In this document: one piece after another, positions 54,648 to 64,000 of the stretch
How positions within the stretch are numbered: position 1 is the stretch's first letter
How the letters are laid out: each line of letters begins with the position of its first letter
Notes under the pieces: generated by a model
The model's database searches: none
What the model was told of the DNA's origin: nothing
Seen by the model: the letters and a program-made list of their open reading frames with translations, nothing else
Position numbers and translations under genes: made by a program
NCBI GenBank assembly: GCA_016110215.1
Contig: JADWQD010000009.1
Location: forward strand, 1,552,093 to 1,616,092
Direction: 5' to 3'
DNA length: 64,000 bases
Source: Capronia americana
Lineage: Eukaryota > Ascomycota > Eurotiomycetes > Chaetothyriales > Herpotrichiellaceae

Positions 54648-55973
54648 CTAGTCAAATGTGATTTTCTTGCCCTGAAAGGAGGCTTGGGTCTGATCCTGCA
54701 TCTTTCGTCTCTTCGCGGCTTCCCAAGACGGGTGAATTGGTCCTCGGTCATCTCTCGATTTTGGCTTGTCAGATTTCAGTGTCCGACCCGCTCGAGCGGT
54801 CGAGGGATCTTGCCTTCGCTTTTGAGGGACACTTCCCTTGCGGAATCGGTGATTTTGAGGATTTCGTTGGTCCACTGCACCCCTCTTTGCATCCCAGCCC
54901 GCACTCCTCGCGTCTTGAGGCTTCTGTCTCCCAAGATGTTTTGCATTTTCTCCGTACTTGAGCTCGGCGATTTGTTGGCGTGCCCGTTGGCCACGTCGAT
55001 TCTTCCGCGGTTTTGGCAATGCGGGTCCATGGCGCCGATCCGCGTCATCTTCAGAGTCTGACCCAGAGTAATAGCCTCCGATGCTGAGAGACGGGAGAAA
55101 AGCGGTCGTACCAGTTTTCTGCCGCAGATGTGGCGCGGGAGGTCTGCCGTCATCTGCAGGCTCAGAGGACTCGCTTGGAGTTGGTGATAGTGAAAGATTT
55201 TCCCTTCCGGCCAACCTCTCAGCGCCGTTACTCTGAATCCCTTTCTCCCGCAGTGATAATGGCGGGATGCCGGTGCTGTCATAATCAGAATCCTCGTCCG
55301 AAGAAGCCAACCGACCTCTTGCATATTCGAGCATCTCTTCGTCCATTTCATCCGACTCCAAATGCTGGTCCCCTCGGGGATCAACATGGTCTTCCACGTC
55401 ACCATCTGAGAAGCCATCGAAATCACTATCCAGTTTGGGCTCTGCTTTCTCCTTGGTCGCTTTGCCAGCCGGCTTTTCTATTCCTGTGGACCCGGGTGGC
55501 GCGGCTTGCGGGATACCAAGAACAGCATATATCGACTTCATGATCTCCGGTAGCGCCTGCTTGACGGGGTTTGAGTTGAACAATCTGCCAACCACATTGG
55601 CCTCGGCGCCAGGCTTGACATTATCCAGTACGGGTTCAGTTCCGTAGGCTTTGATAAAAGTCGGGTGCTCTCTGATACGTTTTGTCTTGAAGAGATTCTT
55701 GAAAAGTCGTGTCTTTGCAGTCTTTTCAAGTGGCAGTTGCTTGAGCACAATGACTTCCTCCCGTAGACGCAGTAGTGTTTGAGGGGCATCGCTCGCAGTC
55801 TTTTGACGGCGGCCAAGTTTCTGTCTCTCAAAGCCTCTAGCAAGCTTGAGCGCGTTGTGCAGAGCCTTCACGCCCTGGCCTGTCTTGGCCCTGAGTCTGG
55901 AGACTTTTAATTCTAGATTTCCGTCATTGTTGTCGAGCGCTCCGGTACTGTCCTCTCGCTTCCTTTTGAGCAT
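54648..55973 (-). CDS. bud22: ribosome-biogenesis protein Bud22-like
   Basis: This intronless gene encodes a 441-residue basic nucleolar-type protein. The first half contains charged helical segments (ELKVSRLRAKTGQGVKALHN, LFKTKRIREHPTFIKAYG, LFNSNPVKQALPEIM). The middle is acidic and Ser-rich (DSDFDGFSDGD, SSDEDSDYDS). The C terminus is the conserved Bud22 end: IHPSWEAAKRRK followed by FQGKKITFD. In yeast Bud22 is needed for small-subunit rRNA processing, and this role is inferred from the family. The frame is open upstream to an ATG at 56126, but that 51-residue extension lacks family features. MLKRKRED at 55973 looks like the real start. Confidence 0.85.
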   Translation of the reverse strand: MLKRKREDSTGALDNNDGNLELKVSRLRAKTGQGVKALHNALKLARGFERQKLGRRQKTASDAPQTLLRLREEVIVLKQLPLEKTAKTRLFKNLFKTKRIREHPTFIKAYGTEPVLDNVKPGAEANVVGRLFNSNPVKQALPEIMKSIYAVLGIPQAAPPGSTGIEKPAGKATKEKAEPKLDSDFDGFSDGDVEDHVDPRGDQHLESDEMDEEMLEYARGRLASSDEDSDYDSTGIPPLSLREKGIQSNGAERLAGRENLSLSPTPSESSEPADDGRPPAPHLRQKTGTTAFLPSLSIGGYYSGSDSEDDADRRHGPALPKPRKNRRGQRARQQIAELKYGENAKHLGRQKPQDARSAGWDAKRGAVDQRNPQNHRFRKGSVPQKRRQDPSTARAGRTLKSDKPKSRDDRGPIHPSWEAAKRRKMQDQTQASFQGKKITFD

Positions 55974-56696
55974 GTTCCCAACCCGAGTCTGAGCTTGCTG
56001 GCGGCCTAGCCTGTACAGTGCCGACTTGTGATAAAACAACGCTCGAACGGTCAATCCACGGTAAGGCGCGATCGGGAGCGAAGTTGCAGTGAGGTGTAAA
56101 TGAAGGCTTTTTGATGTGCTTGGCAAATTTTGGATTTTGCTTATGTAACCTGTCCGGGGCCGGATGGCATTTCGGGTGCCTTGCAGGCATTGGTAGGTTA
56201 GGGTGCGGGAGTGAATGCCTCAGGGAGTGGAGAAGTTACTCACTCTTACGTGGTAAGGTGCACAGGCGCACAGGTCGGTGACAGGGCTGCCTGAGGCGAA
56301 CTTCAATGCCCTTCAAATCATGCCTGATTGGGGCTTGGGCTTAGGCCTTGGAAGTCATGCACACGCCCAGAAAGAAGCAGTGGAGTGCCCGGGCCAACCA
56401 CTCACAGGCAGTGGGTCTCTGGACTCCTGAATCTGACCACCGTCATGGCCAGCCACTCTTGGCGTAGGCTTGAGGCTGAGGCGCGACCAGCTGAGGGAGC
56501 ACGGGAGCTGGACACACGTCCATCTCGCACAACACAGGCTGCCATCTAACAGTCTTGTGTAAAGGCCGGAGAGATATATATCTTTTCTGTTTCTTCAGCC
56601 TGACCCTCGACTCATCCTCCAATATTTTGCACCTCGAGTTGCTGACGCTATTTATTCGATACCTCGTGTGTAATTCGCTTCTACGCGTAAACAATC
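55974..56696. other. divergent promoter region
   Basis: No gene is seen between the Bud22-like start (reverse) and the membrane-protein start (forward). A possible alternative Bud22 start at 56126 lies inside it. Confidence 0.5.
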
Positions 56697-57921
56697 ATGG
56701 CACTCGGCGTACCTAAGGCTCTGCTCATCTTGCTGTCCGTGGCAGGGTTTTGGACGCTTTGGGGTTTTCCATATCAGAATGGATTGCTCAAAATCCTGGG
56801 CCAGCAAGCGGAACCTGGCGCTGTCATTCCCGGGCCTACCGCAGCGCCCATGAAACAAACCTACACCGGCGTTGGTGTGGTGGACAAGCAGTTGACAGTC
56901 TTGGTCAGCTTCTTCTACACGGCAATCGACGGGAACCGAGCCGATGTCTCGTTGTCATTTCTCTACCTTGGAGGACAGGTCCTTGCCTCCTGGGTCTTGG
57001 TCATGATAGAGGGCCTCAGAAACGGCAATCGAGGGAAATTCATCCTTACTGCGTAAGTTCCAGCCTCGCGTAACCATCCCATTCCTTGGCCTGACATTCT
57101 TTAGGTCAACGTTGCTTGGCGTCGGCGTTGCAATTGTAGGCTATGCCTGCGTTGCGCCTCTTTGGTTCGCGTTTCATCTTTGGACGTCGTCCACAGTTAG
57201 CGATCCTAAGGACTATCAACTCTACGTCGACGCACCAGTCAAGATCGCCCTGGTTCCGATCAGCATCTTGGTCGGGTTCGGTGTCCCATCCATCTTGATG
57301 TGCCTACCAGCACCGACGCTCGTTTCATTTGAGACCAAGCAAACTTGGACTGGAATTCAACAGGGTTGGTCGATCTGGATAGGGCTGACCCAACTCATCC
57401 TGACCATTATTGCCCTGAACGTGGACCAACGAGCCTCGATCCTGACCGAAGCCGACAAGAGATTGAAGACTGTCCGCTACCTTCGACTTGCGTATCCTTT
57501 TGCTATCTTGTCATCGGCTGGATCTCATCTGGCTGCGCTAAGCCTGTCAACACTGGCCTACCTGTTTCCGGTGCTATTCAGCGCCAAGTATCTTCCGCAA
57601 CTACAGCCCGACAGGGTCTTCGTACCTGCCGTCCCATTTGGACAGCCTCAGGTCCAGACGTTGGCCGACGGCGCGCTCTGGTTCCTTCAATGGGACATCA
57701 TCGTTGGCGTCTCCGCCGCCCTTTTGTGGGCGTTGACGCTACGAGTTGCTGCTAAACATGAGCAGGCAACAATTGCTCAGAGTCTTGTTGGCGCGGCCAA
57801 AATTGCCCTGCTCACAGCCCTGCTGGGACCCTGCGGAACTGCCGCCGTCGCCGTTTGGGGCCGTGATGAACTTGTTTTTGGACATGCAAATGCCGAAACA
57901 AAGAAAAGCAAAAGCTTGTAA
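56697..57921 (+). CDS. polytopic membrane protein of unknown function
   Basis: Two exons (56697-57052 and 57105-57921; 1173 nt) encode 390 residues. The intron is GTAAGT...CTTTAG with a CTGAC branch point. The protein has a hydrophobic N terminus (LLILLSVAGFWTLWGFPYQN) and about eight predicted membrane segments, for example SFLYLGGQVLASWVLVMIEG, LLGVGVAIVGYACVAPLWFA and LVPISILVGFGVPSILMCL. Loops contain DGNRADVS and TWTGIQQGWS. It ends with a Lys-rich cytoplasmic-looking tail (ETKKSKSL), which might act as an ER-retrieval signal. I do not recognise the family. The hydrophobicity profile is compatible with small integral membrane enzymes found in some fungal metabolite clusters, but no cluster neighbours are evident here. 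Confidence 0.75.
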
Positions 57922-59183
57922 CTTGAGCGCTTCACGGATCGAGGTACAGCATATATCCCGCCATTCCACAAGGCTCGCATGGCGATATGTTGACTTTCAG
58001 GCCTTATTCCATGGAAGGGGGGAATGGCTCGGTAACCTGGGAAGGACAGGCAATTGGCACCGGTGACAGGTTGGAAAATATCGTTGGATAATAACATTGG
58101 AAAATACCACTGGAAAGTACTCGTACGGGTCCAAACCTGCGAGGCAGCCAAGTCAAACCCCGGAAGGACGAAAACCACCTGCTTAATATCGATGCTTTTG
58201 AGCTGTGTGTGAAAAAGGGCGTTGTAACTGGCACCTAACTGGAACGTCCTGGGTTGCTTAGCAAAATCTTAATACTGTTTAGAAAGGGCGCTTGAAGTCA
58301 TTCAGGAATGAGGCGGAGCATCTCCACAAGATCAAGGCTTTTTTTAAGCATTGCCTTGGCTGACAAGCTTCGAGAAAGCATCAGCCGCCGGCGCAGTAGT
58401 GGCCGGAACTTGACACTCCTAGTAGCAGCGATGCACCAGTCTCAGATCAGTCTTCTTCAGGCTTCCCAGATTCATCTGACTATGCGCTGGCGGTCCGGAG
58501 GCGAAAGTGCATCACAATGACTGTCGCTCCGTGCGGTGCCTGAATTTGACAGTTCGGGCCGCAGTGTGACTCGAGAGGAGCACCGTGAGGCCAGATTAAA
58601 GTGGCACGAGCAAGGACTAGCCCTGCAGAGTTTGGGCGGCACCTCGAGCACATCTAAGTTCTCCACGGGCCAGAAACAGGGCCGCGTTTTTGCCTTCGAC
58701 ATGCTTCGTGATCCCTCGGGCTTATGCCAGGGGACGCTAAAACAAGAGCAGAGATTCCCAACTGGAAAATACACCAATCCAACGCAGCCCGGTGCGAGCT
58801 GTGGCGGTGACGTGGACTCCTTAGGCTTCCGTGGGCTTTGCTGTTAGCTGGTTGGATCTCAGCGTTTATTTAGGAGGTGGCTTGTGCTAGTTGAATGGGC
58901 GGCCATCATTTCAACTGGCGTTAAACGGAGAGTCACACAAGGCAACTTGCCTGATAGCTTTCCAATCAACCCGGCTTTCCTTTAGAAGTCCTGAGAAGTG
59001 CAGTGTCCTGCCCTACCCGTTTTCCTGTGGCTGTGTGTAAGTTACCTTGAAGGACCCTCATCTGGCTGTTAGTTTCGTATGTATAACACCAGCGGCGTTT
59101 GGACGTTTCTTTACTTTACTTCACCTCACCTCACCTTGAGCTCAACCACCACACACTCGTTTTAGCTCCGGTGAACGCCTAGC
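57922..59183. other. intergenic region of 1.3 kb
   Basis: No confident gene is seen. A forward frame at 58536-58847 is open but starts with GTG and has no recognised motif. GGAAAATA-type repeats occur near 58070-58115. A CTTCACCTCAC pyrimidine/AC-rich leader precedes the protease start. Confidence 0.4.
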
Positions 59184-60778
59184 ATGTATCTTCTCGCAGG
59201 AGCTACGATTGTGGCCCTCGCTGGTTCATGTATCGCGTCGCCCGGCTACCTCAAATTCGACTTGCACAAACGAGCTCCCTTGGTCAACCGGCTTGTTCGC
59301 CGACAGAACTCCGATGGGAGCTTCGATGCAGTATTGACGCAGAATCAAGGAGTTGAATACCTCGTCAACATCACTGTCGGCACACCTCCACAGTCGCTTG
59401 CTGTCACTCTCGATACTGGGTCATCCGATCTTTGGATCCCAGCAGTTTCAGCACCACTCTGCCAGAAGGATCAATGCGATTTTGGCTCGTTTGACCCGAG
59501 CTCGTCAAGCACGTATCAGGTTGTCGACCAAGGTGGCTTCAATATCGTAAGCTACCGCACATGTACCACTGACAGTGACCAAGGATTCACTGCACGACGC
59601 TTCGTCGCTAACTTGCCATTCGCTAGACTTACGCCGCTGTAGGTGATACGGACGCTGGCGACTGGGGTTCTGATACCATTACCATTGACGGCTCCTCCCC
59701 TATCGACAATCAACAAATTGGAGTGGCGAGTGCGCTTTTCGACCAGCATGGAGTGATGGGAGTGGGATTTGACACCAACGAAGCACCCAACGATGGCCCA
59801 GACGGGGTGTATCAGTCGGTGATGGACAATCTCGTGAAGTCTGGAATCATTGACCGTAAAGCCTTCAGCCTCTACTTGAACGATCTCGATGCGAGCACGG
59901 GCTCAATCATCCTTGGCGGCATCGACACAACCAAATATACCGGAGACTTGGTCACTCTTCCCCTTCAGCCTAGTCCCGATGGTTTCGTTAAGGAGTACTT
60001 TGTCTCTTTGACCAGTGTCTCCTTCACCGACTCCACAGGTGAAACCACCCAAATGTCCCCACAAGGGTACTCTCAAGCCACGCTGCTAGATTCAGGCACG
60101 ACCAACAGTTATTTAACCAACGACGTTTTCACGGCTTTGGCTCTGGGATTCGGAGCAACCCTGGATGTTGGGGGTGGCTCCTATCTGGTACCCTGCAGCC
60201 TTTCCAACGGCAATGGCACCATCAACTATTCATTTGGTGGAGAGGGGGGAATCACAATTCAAGTGCCTCTCGCGAACATCGTTGGCGGGCTGGAATACTC
60301 GTCAGAGGAATTCGACGATCCGTCAGGTGGCTGCGTGCTGGCCATGGGGACCGCGGGTGACAGTGGGGGCTTCAGTATCTTGGGCGACAGTTTCCTTCGA
60401 AGTGCTTACGCGGTTTTCGACCTTGAAAACAAAGTTGCAGCTCTTGCCCAGGCAGACGAGAACAAAGCGTCCACCAGCAACATCGTGGTTATTCCCACGG
60501 GCACGGCAATTCCCAGTGCCACGGCCACCGCGACGGCCACCGGAACGCAACTGACTGAGATCCCGGTTGAGACACAGATACCAGAACCTAGTTCTTCGGG
60601 AAGCTTGATCTTTGCGGGCACGCCCACTTTCAACTTGGGCATCTCTTCATCGACAGCAACAGCTGGATCGGGGTCGGGATCAGCAGCCTCAGGATCCCCT
60701 GGCGCAGGTAATCACGCGGCTGTGCCGACAGCGGCTCTGCTGGGACTGGGTCTGGCAGCAGGTATCATGGCCTTTTAG
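59184..60778 (+). CDS. GPI-anchored aspartic protease (yapsin/candidapepsin-like)
   Basis: This secreted pepsin-family protease is predicted at 504 residues from exons 59184-59546 and 59627-60778 (1515 nt). The intron has a GCTAAC branch point and CTAG end. It has a signal peptide (about residues 1-18) and a short propeptide ending near a dibasic VRRQ. Catalytic motifs are LDTGSSDLWIP (D77) and LLDSGTTNSYL (near residue 265), with the flap region after the junction (TYAAVGDTDAGDWG) and the conserved SILGDSFLRSAYAVFDLE. The C terminus is Ser/Thr/Ala-rich and ends in a hydrophobic ALLGLGLAAGIMAF after small residues, a typical GPI-attachment signal. Related proteins (A. niger OpsB, yeast yapsins) process cell-wall and surface proteins. 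Confidence 0.9.
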
Positions 60779-61487
60779 CAACTGACTGAAGACTTGTGAG
60801 CAGCTTGTACTGAGATATGGAGCTCGAAAGGGTTCATGATGCTACGCAATAGACATCGAGTGAAAGGTCGCAAAAGAATCAGACCCACGTGTAGCTGTGT
60901 ACCACACCGCTCTTTCTAGGTCGCCTTCAAAGAGCCCCGAATCCCACGCAGGTCGCGTTAGTCACCAGGTGCTTCTGCGCATAGTCAATTTTGGGACTTC
61001 ATTTCTTGTCCTTTTCCTGTACAGTTCATTTGGATGACGACGTCGTCCACGTCCCGCTCTGCCACAAGCGACAATTGCTCTCCGACAGAGTTCACGGAGG
61101 CAAGATGCCTTCCCCATCGCACATCGCCCGCATCGGCACGGGGGGCCGTGATTGGTTACAAGGCCTCCCTCTGCATCATCGGGAGTTATCGACAAGCTGC
61201 GACGTGACTTGACTTCTACCCCTCCAAACGACAAGCTGAAGACTTCCCAATCTCCTGTACACTCAAGCCGCGTTCGCTCAGACAACTCAGATTCTCAGAG
61301 AGCAAGCTACCGACCACCGCGGCGAAGCCATCGAATAGCTGACGCGATGATTTCCGGTTGACTCATTCCAGTCCGCTTCCTTGTCTCCGCTCGACCTTTG
61401 CGCCTTTAAACACGCCGTGATCCACCGAGGTTACAGCGAGGCGCGGACGAGGTCATCGGAGGCGTTGTCATAGTCACTGTCTACCAC
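60779..61487. other. intergenic, no gene seen
   Basis: This is the 3' flank of the protease and the upstream region of the ankyrin/RCC1 gene. No coding sequence is recognised. Confidence 0.5.
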
Positions 61488-64000
61488 ATGAGCTACAATC
61501 TCTGGCGTTGCCTGTTCGAAGATGATGTCGACACGTTTCGACAATACTTGGCTAACGCCACCGTCTCCTCCGCCGCACCGAGAACCACAGGCACCGGACA
61601 AGCTGGAGGGCTGGGGCTGAAGAGCGGCAGTCCAGGCAACCTGGCGGCCTCTCCAAAGACACAGTGGAAATATCGAAAGAATTCAGGGCACATTCCCATG
61701 AACGCCACACCGGGTAAAAATGCTGGCGCAGTGCTCACAAGAGCCGATCTGAACACAAAGGACAGTTTTGGGAGAACCATCCTGCACCACGCTGCGTCGT
61801 CGCGGTCGGAAGATGCTCTGCAGTTTGTCAAAGTTCTGTTGGAAATGCCCTTCCTGGATCTATCCATCCAGGATTTGGAGAGTGGGTGGACGCCACTGCA
61901 CCGAGCGTTGTACTTTGGCAATATTTCAGCTGCGCATGCGCTCATGGCTCGAGACATCCAAGATGCCACTGACTACACGACGACTGCTCAGCGCTCGCAC
62001 GCTGGAGGCTTGGTCAAGATCAAGGATCATGAAGGCAATAGCCCTTTCGAGGTTTTTGGCTTGACCATCGCACCTCGTTCGCTCCAGCACGATTCGTCCG
62101 CGCTTCCACCTGTGCGCGATGACGACAGCACTAATGGCGTTGACGACAACGGCGACCAGCCAAACGAGGAGCGTTCAAGGCGTAATGTGCATCCTTCAGT
62201 AGATCTGCTCGGCGACGAAGTTTATGCATTTGGGAGCAACAAGAATTTGTCTCTGGGCACGGGTGACGGCGACGACAGACATTATCCCGAACGCCTCCAC
62301 TTTGAGAGACCTGATCATCTACTTCGCCGCCTTCTCCATGATCATCTAGCTGGAAGACAAAAAGGTTGGGTACATGAAGATCTATCGAACAGTACCGGCA
62401 CTCTTCATGCTCATAAGGGCTTGCCAGCTATAATCCGCTACCGGCCCGTCACCATCCAGGACGTCGTCATGTCAAAGTTACACACCGCCGTTTTGACCAA
62501 CGATCCAGTCTCCAACTTGTACATTTGCGGATACGGTCCTGGTGGTCGTCTCGGCACTGGCGACGAGAACACGAGTTTCACATACCGTTGTATTCAGGCC
62601 GGTGGTCTGGCCAAGCGACGTATCGCAGCAATCGCATTGGGGCAGGATCATTCCATAGCTGTTTGCTCCCAGGGCGAAGTCTTCACCTGGGGGAGTAACC
62701 GCTATGGTCAGTTGGGATATGCCCTTCCAGAGGCACCGAAGGACGAGGTACCAACCCAGTTGGTTCCCCGTCAGCTCTTTGGCTATATCAAAAAAGAAGT
62801 CATCGTGGGAGCCGCAGCTTCAGCAATGCATTCGGCTATCTACACGACATCGGCCCTGTACACTTTTGGCAAAAACGAAGGCCAACTAGGCCTGATGGAC
62901 GCCGACGCTCGCTCACTCGAGGTGCAGGTGCTCCCACGCCGAGTTGGAGTGTCAATTCTGCAGTCATCCATACAATCGGTGAGTGCGATTGACCGTGCAA
63001 CAATTGTCCTCCTCGATAACCACGATGTGATCGTCTTCACGCATTATGGGTGGACGAAGGTGTCCTTTCCCTTGGAGACTTTTTCCAATTACTACATGTC
63101 GGACAATCTTTCAACGAGGTACAACATGGAGACAAATTATATCAAGCAGATTACGGGCGGAGGCAACACAATTTGCACGATGTCATCCTTCGGAGAAGTG
63201 TACACCATTGAAGTCCCCAGGGTCTCGGAAACTGTGCCTTCCAATGCGTCCACCACTAATCCCACAAAGGCGCGCAATGCATTGCCACCCCCTTCGCGCC
63301 TATGGTCTCTGGGCAAAGCTCACATGGCGGCAACCGATGTCGCCGTGGGCCAGGACAGTTCGATTGTCATCTGTACCGCCTCAGGCTCCGCTTGGCGGAA
63401 GGAAAAGCGTGCGAATATCAAATCTGTTCGCGATACGAAGAAAGGGTCGGGGCGGCCCAAGGACTACAAGTTCGTCCGGATTCCAAACTTGACTGGGGTG
63501 GTCGCTGTTCGGAGCAATGCTTTTGGCGCCTTTACAGCCGTGCGCAAAGATGCCTCTGTGACACGCGAGCAGATCTTGCCCGACCCACCAAGCCTATGGA
63601 ATGATTTGTTCCATCTTTTGCCCTTTCGGGGATATGGGAGGTCGGAGACTCAGCCCTTGTCAGACAATGATCCAGCCCAGATAGCACGTGCTGTGATCAG
63701 CAGCGCATCAGCCGAGTCCGACTTCCTCAGCCTGTGTCAGCGGCATGAACCCCTATCCCGGAGCCAGTACGATCTCTGGATCGCCTCGACAGTCACTGAC
63801 GTACGCATTCCGATCCACTCTTTCGTCCTCAAGGGCAGGAGTAATGTGATGCGGAGTGCCTTGACTGAATTTCAAGAGACATACTACTATGCCATACCTG
63901 ATGTGCTGTCGATCGAATATGGTCAGGACGGCCAGATACAAGTTACATTCAAGGGCGCGGACTTCTTGACTCTTGCGACCTTCGTCTTCTACTTATACAC
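61488..64000 (+). CDS. ankyrin/RCC1/BTB domain protein, 5' part
   Basis: An ATG at 61488 opens a frame that remains open to the window's right edge (about 837 codons, no intron needed), so the gene continues beyond it. Near the N terminus are ankyrin-type repeats (TKDSFGRTILHHAASS, SGWTPLHRALYFGN, KDHEGNSPFEVF). The middle carries RCC1 beta-propeller repeats: VYAFGSNKNLSLGTGD, YICGYGPGGRLGTGDE, VFTWGSNRYGQLGY and LYTFGKNEGQLGL. A BTB/POZ domain begins about residue 765 (DVRIPIHSFVLKGRS). Proteins with this order in fungi and fission yeast Btb relatives act with cullin-3-type ubiquitin ligases. That role is inferred from the family. The first residues (MSYNLWRCLFEDDVDTFRQ) are compatible with a true start. 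Confidence 0.88.
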   Translation, partial: MSYNLWRCLFEDDVDTFRQYLANATVSSAAPRTTGTGQAGGLGLKSGSPGNLAASPKTQWKYRKNSGHIPMNATPGKNAGAVLTRADLNTKDSFGRTILHHAASSRSEDALQFVKVLLEMPFLDLSIQDLESGWTPLHRALYFGNISAAHALMARDIQDATDYTTTAQRSHAGGLVKIKDHEGNSPFEVFGLTIAPRSLQHDSSALPPVRDDDSTNGVDDNGDQPNEERSRRNVHPSVDLLGDEVYAFGSNKNLSLGTGDGDDRHYPERLHFERPDHLLRRLLHDHLAGRQKGWVHEDLSNSTGTLHAHKGLPAIIRYRPVTIQDVVMSKLHTAVLTNDPVSNLYICGYGPGGRLGTGDENTSFTYRCIQAGGLAKRRIAAIALGQDHSIAVCSQGEVFTWGSNRYGQLGYALPEAPKDEVPTQLVPRQLFGYIKKEVIVGAAASAMHSAIYTTSALYTFGKNEGQLGLMDADARSLEVQVLPRRVGVSILQSSIQSVSAIDRATIVLLDNHDVIVFTHYGWTKVSFPLETFSNYYMSDNLSTRYNMETNYIKQITGGGNTICTMSSFGEVYTIEVPRVSETVPSNASTTNPTKARNALPPPSRLWSLGKAHMAATDVAVGQDSSIVICTASGSAWRKEKRANIKSVRDTKKGSGRPKDYKFVRIPNLTGVVAVRSNAFGAFTAVRKDASVTREQILPDPPSLWNDLFHLLPFRGYGRSETQPLSDNDPAQIARAVISSASAESDFLSLCQRHEPLSRSQYDLWIASTVTDVRIPIHSFVLKGRSNVMRSALTEFQETYYYAIPDVLSIEYGQDGQIQVTFKGADFLTLATFVFYLY

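Noticed and set aside
55974..56126. 51-residue extension of the Bud22-like protein
   Set aside because: The extra residues look like translated leader, and MLKRKRED at 55973 is a more natural start.
58536..58847. Forward ORF of 103 codons upstream of the aspartic protease
   Set aside because: It starts with GTG and has no recognised motif or splice signals tying it to a gene.

Overview
The window looks like nuclear DNA of a filamentous ascomycete (Pezizomycotina; a eurotiomycete or black-yeast relative is my guess, not proven). Genes are dense and on both strands, with short introns of about 45-120 nt that often carry a CTAAC-type branch point. The families are typical of moulds: Zn2Cys6 regulators, a BimA-type Cdc27, a NimT-type Cdc25, an ExgB-type endo-1,6-glucanase, and a BTB/RCC1/ankyrin protein. 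I saw no tRNA, rRNA, CRISPR array or intact transposon. All gene models were built by hand from splice signals and frame continuity. In every complete multi-exon model given as a CDS below, the exon lengths sum to a multiple of three.

Region 1 (1-14926) is metabolic and accessory in character. In order it holds the 3' part of a family III CoA-transferase, a mitochondrial oxodicarboxylate carrier, an MFS transporter (reverse strand), a possible small membrane protein (reverse), a regulator combining two C2H2 fingers with a Zn2Cys6 cluster, a phenol-hydroxylase-type FAD monooxygenase and a cytochrome P450. Together they could form a small catabolic or secondary-metabolite cluster: oxidation of an aromatic or terpenoid substrate by the two oxygenases, transport by the MFS protein, control by the regulator. 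The CoA-transferase and the carrier may form a glutarate/oxoadipate pair.

Region 2 (15668-38438) is mostly housekeeping. It contains Cdc27/APC3; a 1637-residue Ala/Ser-rich repeat protein with recurring YGTP motifs and one N-terminal membrane segment (reverse); a second Zn2Cys6 regulator diverging from it; a low-complexity hypothetical gene; a tiny spliced ORF; an Rsc9-type ARID/RFX chromatin-remodelling subunit (reverse) diverging from a probable Rec114/Rec7 meiotic recombination protein; and Cdc25 (reverse).

Region 3 (38439-64000) opens with about 3.9 kb without a convincing gene. It then holds methylthioadenosine phosphorylase (reverse), a DUF2011-like nuclear protein, the mitochondrial P-loop Fe-S protein Ind1 (reverse) with an overlapping upstream ORF, endo-1,6-beta-glucanase (reverse), a secreted-type cysteine-rich single-pass membrane protein, the ribosome-biogenesis protein Bud22 (reverse), a polytopic membrane protein of unknown role, a GPI-anchored yapsin-like aspartic protease, and an ankyrin/RCC1/BTB protein that runs off the right edge.

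The points most worth a second look are the YGTP repeat protein, the CoA-transferase/carrier/oxygenase neighbourhood, the unusual introns (a GC-AG intron in the P450, an 11-nt exon in the carrier, two weak introns in the FAD monooxygenase), and the tiny spliced ORF near 29.1 kb.
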